A stretch of 5,357 bases of DNA from Anaerolineales bacterium (lineage in GTDB: Bacteria; Chloroflexota; Anaerolineae; Anaerolineales; DRMV01): contig WFUL01000043.1 of assembly GCA_015484985.1 (NCBI GenBank), positions 1 to 5,357 of the forward strand. Reading direction: 5' to 3'. The notes under the pieces were generated by a model, which saw only the letters and a program-made list of their open reading frames with translations, searched no databases and was not told the DNA's origin. Both the position numbers and the translations under genes were made by a program. Shown one piece after another: positions 4,824 through 5,357 of the stretch. Every line of letters starts with the position of its first letter. Within the stretch, counting starts at the first letter, position 1.

Positions 4824-5357
4824 TCACGCATCGTCCACAAGAAAAACCACCAGCCGTCCTGGGCCATGGACCCCCAGGGTCAGGGTCATCTCGATGTCCG
4901 CGGTCCGGGACGGTCCGGTAACCAGCACCGTGGCCGGGGACTGCACCACTTCGGGCCGGGTGAGGGCGTCTTCCAGCCGGGCTACCACGGCCGAGGCGGG
5001 TACCACCGCGAGATGGACCGGAGGCCACAGGGACGCTCCCAGGGGGCGTCCCGTCCCGCCGGGGAGGACTAGGGTGCCTGTTTCCGCGATGGCCCAGCGC
5101 GCGCCCGTGAGGCCCGCGTGGGCTTGCGGCCCCTCCTGTCTCTCCAGACCGCCCGCGAGAAGGCGCTCCAACAGCCCCGCCGGCAGATGGGATGTTTCCC
5201 AGGGCCACAGGGTGCGTATCCCTTCCTGCTGGCACCAGGCCAGGACGGCCTCGGCCAGTTGCGCCTGGCGAATCCGGTGGACTTCGACATCCACCGCCCG
5301 GGCCCGCTGCAGGAAGGTCTCCAGGGGGCGGGTTTCCCCGGTTTCGGAGGTCGTTCC
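4824..5357 (-). CDS. lutC: LutC/YkgG-family LUD domain protein, 5' end outside window
   Basis: LUD-domain proteins of the LutC type belong to the LutABC system, which oxidises L-lactate to pyruvate together with Fe-S proteins LutA and LutB. The exact role of LutC is poorly defined. The frame stays open to base 5357, giving 177 visible residues of about 200, so the true start lies to the right and the in-frame GTG at 5294 is internal. Family motifs are AETGT (visible residues 91-95), PPVHLAVVP (112-120), GPSRTADIE (148-156) and GVHGPG (162-167), ending close after the last motif as usual. The visible N-terminal part (RPLETFLQRARAVDVEVHRI) is also typical. If this is a Lut operon, lutA and lutB would lie to the right of the window, upstream of this gene. 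It converges with clpC. The family call is secure; the lactate role is inferred from the family, since no partner gene is visible. Confidence 0.87.
   Translation of the reverse strand, partial: GTTSETGETRPLETFLQRARAVDVEVHRIRQAQLAEAVLAWCQQEGIRTLWPWETSHLPAGLLERLLAGGLERQEGPQAHAGLTGARWAIAETGTLVLPGGTGRPLGASLWPPVHLAVVPASAVVARLEDALTRPEVVQSPATVLVTGPSRTADIEMTLTLGVHGPGRLVVFLVDDA

Noticed and set aside
4662..5072. 136-residue plus-strand frame starting inside palindrome 3
   Set aside because: It starts in the hairpin, crosses the convergent junction and runs antisense to lutC. It has no ribosome site or motif.
4693..5235. 180-residue minus-strand frame overlapping lutC in another frame
   Set aside because: The LUD motifs are in the other frame; this one is low-complexity Gly/Arg/Pro sequence typical of a GC-rich shadow frame.
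1..5357. A new defence, mobile or biosynthetic system
   Set aside because: All four genes belong to well-known housekeeping families. No transposase, integrase, nuclease, toxin pair or CRISPR repeats are visible. Only the intergenic palindromes are unexplained.

Overview
The window reads as ordinary core-genome DNA from a GC-rich bacterium. It holds four housekeeping genes: the 3' end of a class II fumarase, a UDP-glucose 4-epimerase, a complete ClpC-type AAA+ unfoldase, and the 3' part of a LutC-family LUD protein on the opposite strand. ClpC rather than ClpA or ClpB points away from most Proteobacteria, towards Gram-positive-type lineages, Cyanobacteria, Deinococcus or Chloroflexota. The fumarase resembles the actinobacterial/Chloroflexota type, with VIPEAV after the signature loop. 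A GC-rich, possibly thermophilic Chloroflexota member is my best guess, but it is an inference and not shown by the sequence.

Layout: fumC (3' end, +, 1-558) is followed almost at once by a good intrinsic terminator (565-591) and then by a second, larger palindrome (655-693). galE (+, 775-1758) has a strong Shine-Dalgarno sequence and a plausible promoter of its own. The galE-clpC gap (1759-2011) carries a 19-bp perfect palindrome (1786-1826) and then a clear extended -10 promoter for clpC. clpC (+) most likely starts at 2012, not at the upstream in-frame ATG at 1964, because that ATG lies inside the -10 box. clpC ends at 4561 and converges on lutC (-, stop at 4824, open past the right edge). 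Between them is a nested double inverted repeat (4631-4721).

The four genes do not form one pathway. fumC acts in the TCA cycle, galE in sugar-nucleotide supply, clpC in protein quality control, and lutC probably in lactate oxidation. Each junction has its own terminator-like hairpin, so they look like separately transcribed units. The clpC locus shows no ctsR, mcsA or mcsB next to it and no CtsR or CIRCE box that I could recognise.

The most unusual feature is in the gaps. Three of the intergenic palindromes share the same 13-base core (GCGGCTTCGCCGC), but their outer arms are unrelated in sequence and still self-complementary. Two of them are also followed by a related 32-base flank (26 of 32 identical). 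They could be a family of bidirectional terminators or a dispersed palindromic repeat. I see no CRISPR array, RNA gene, transposase, phage gene or defence system, and no convincing new multigene system.
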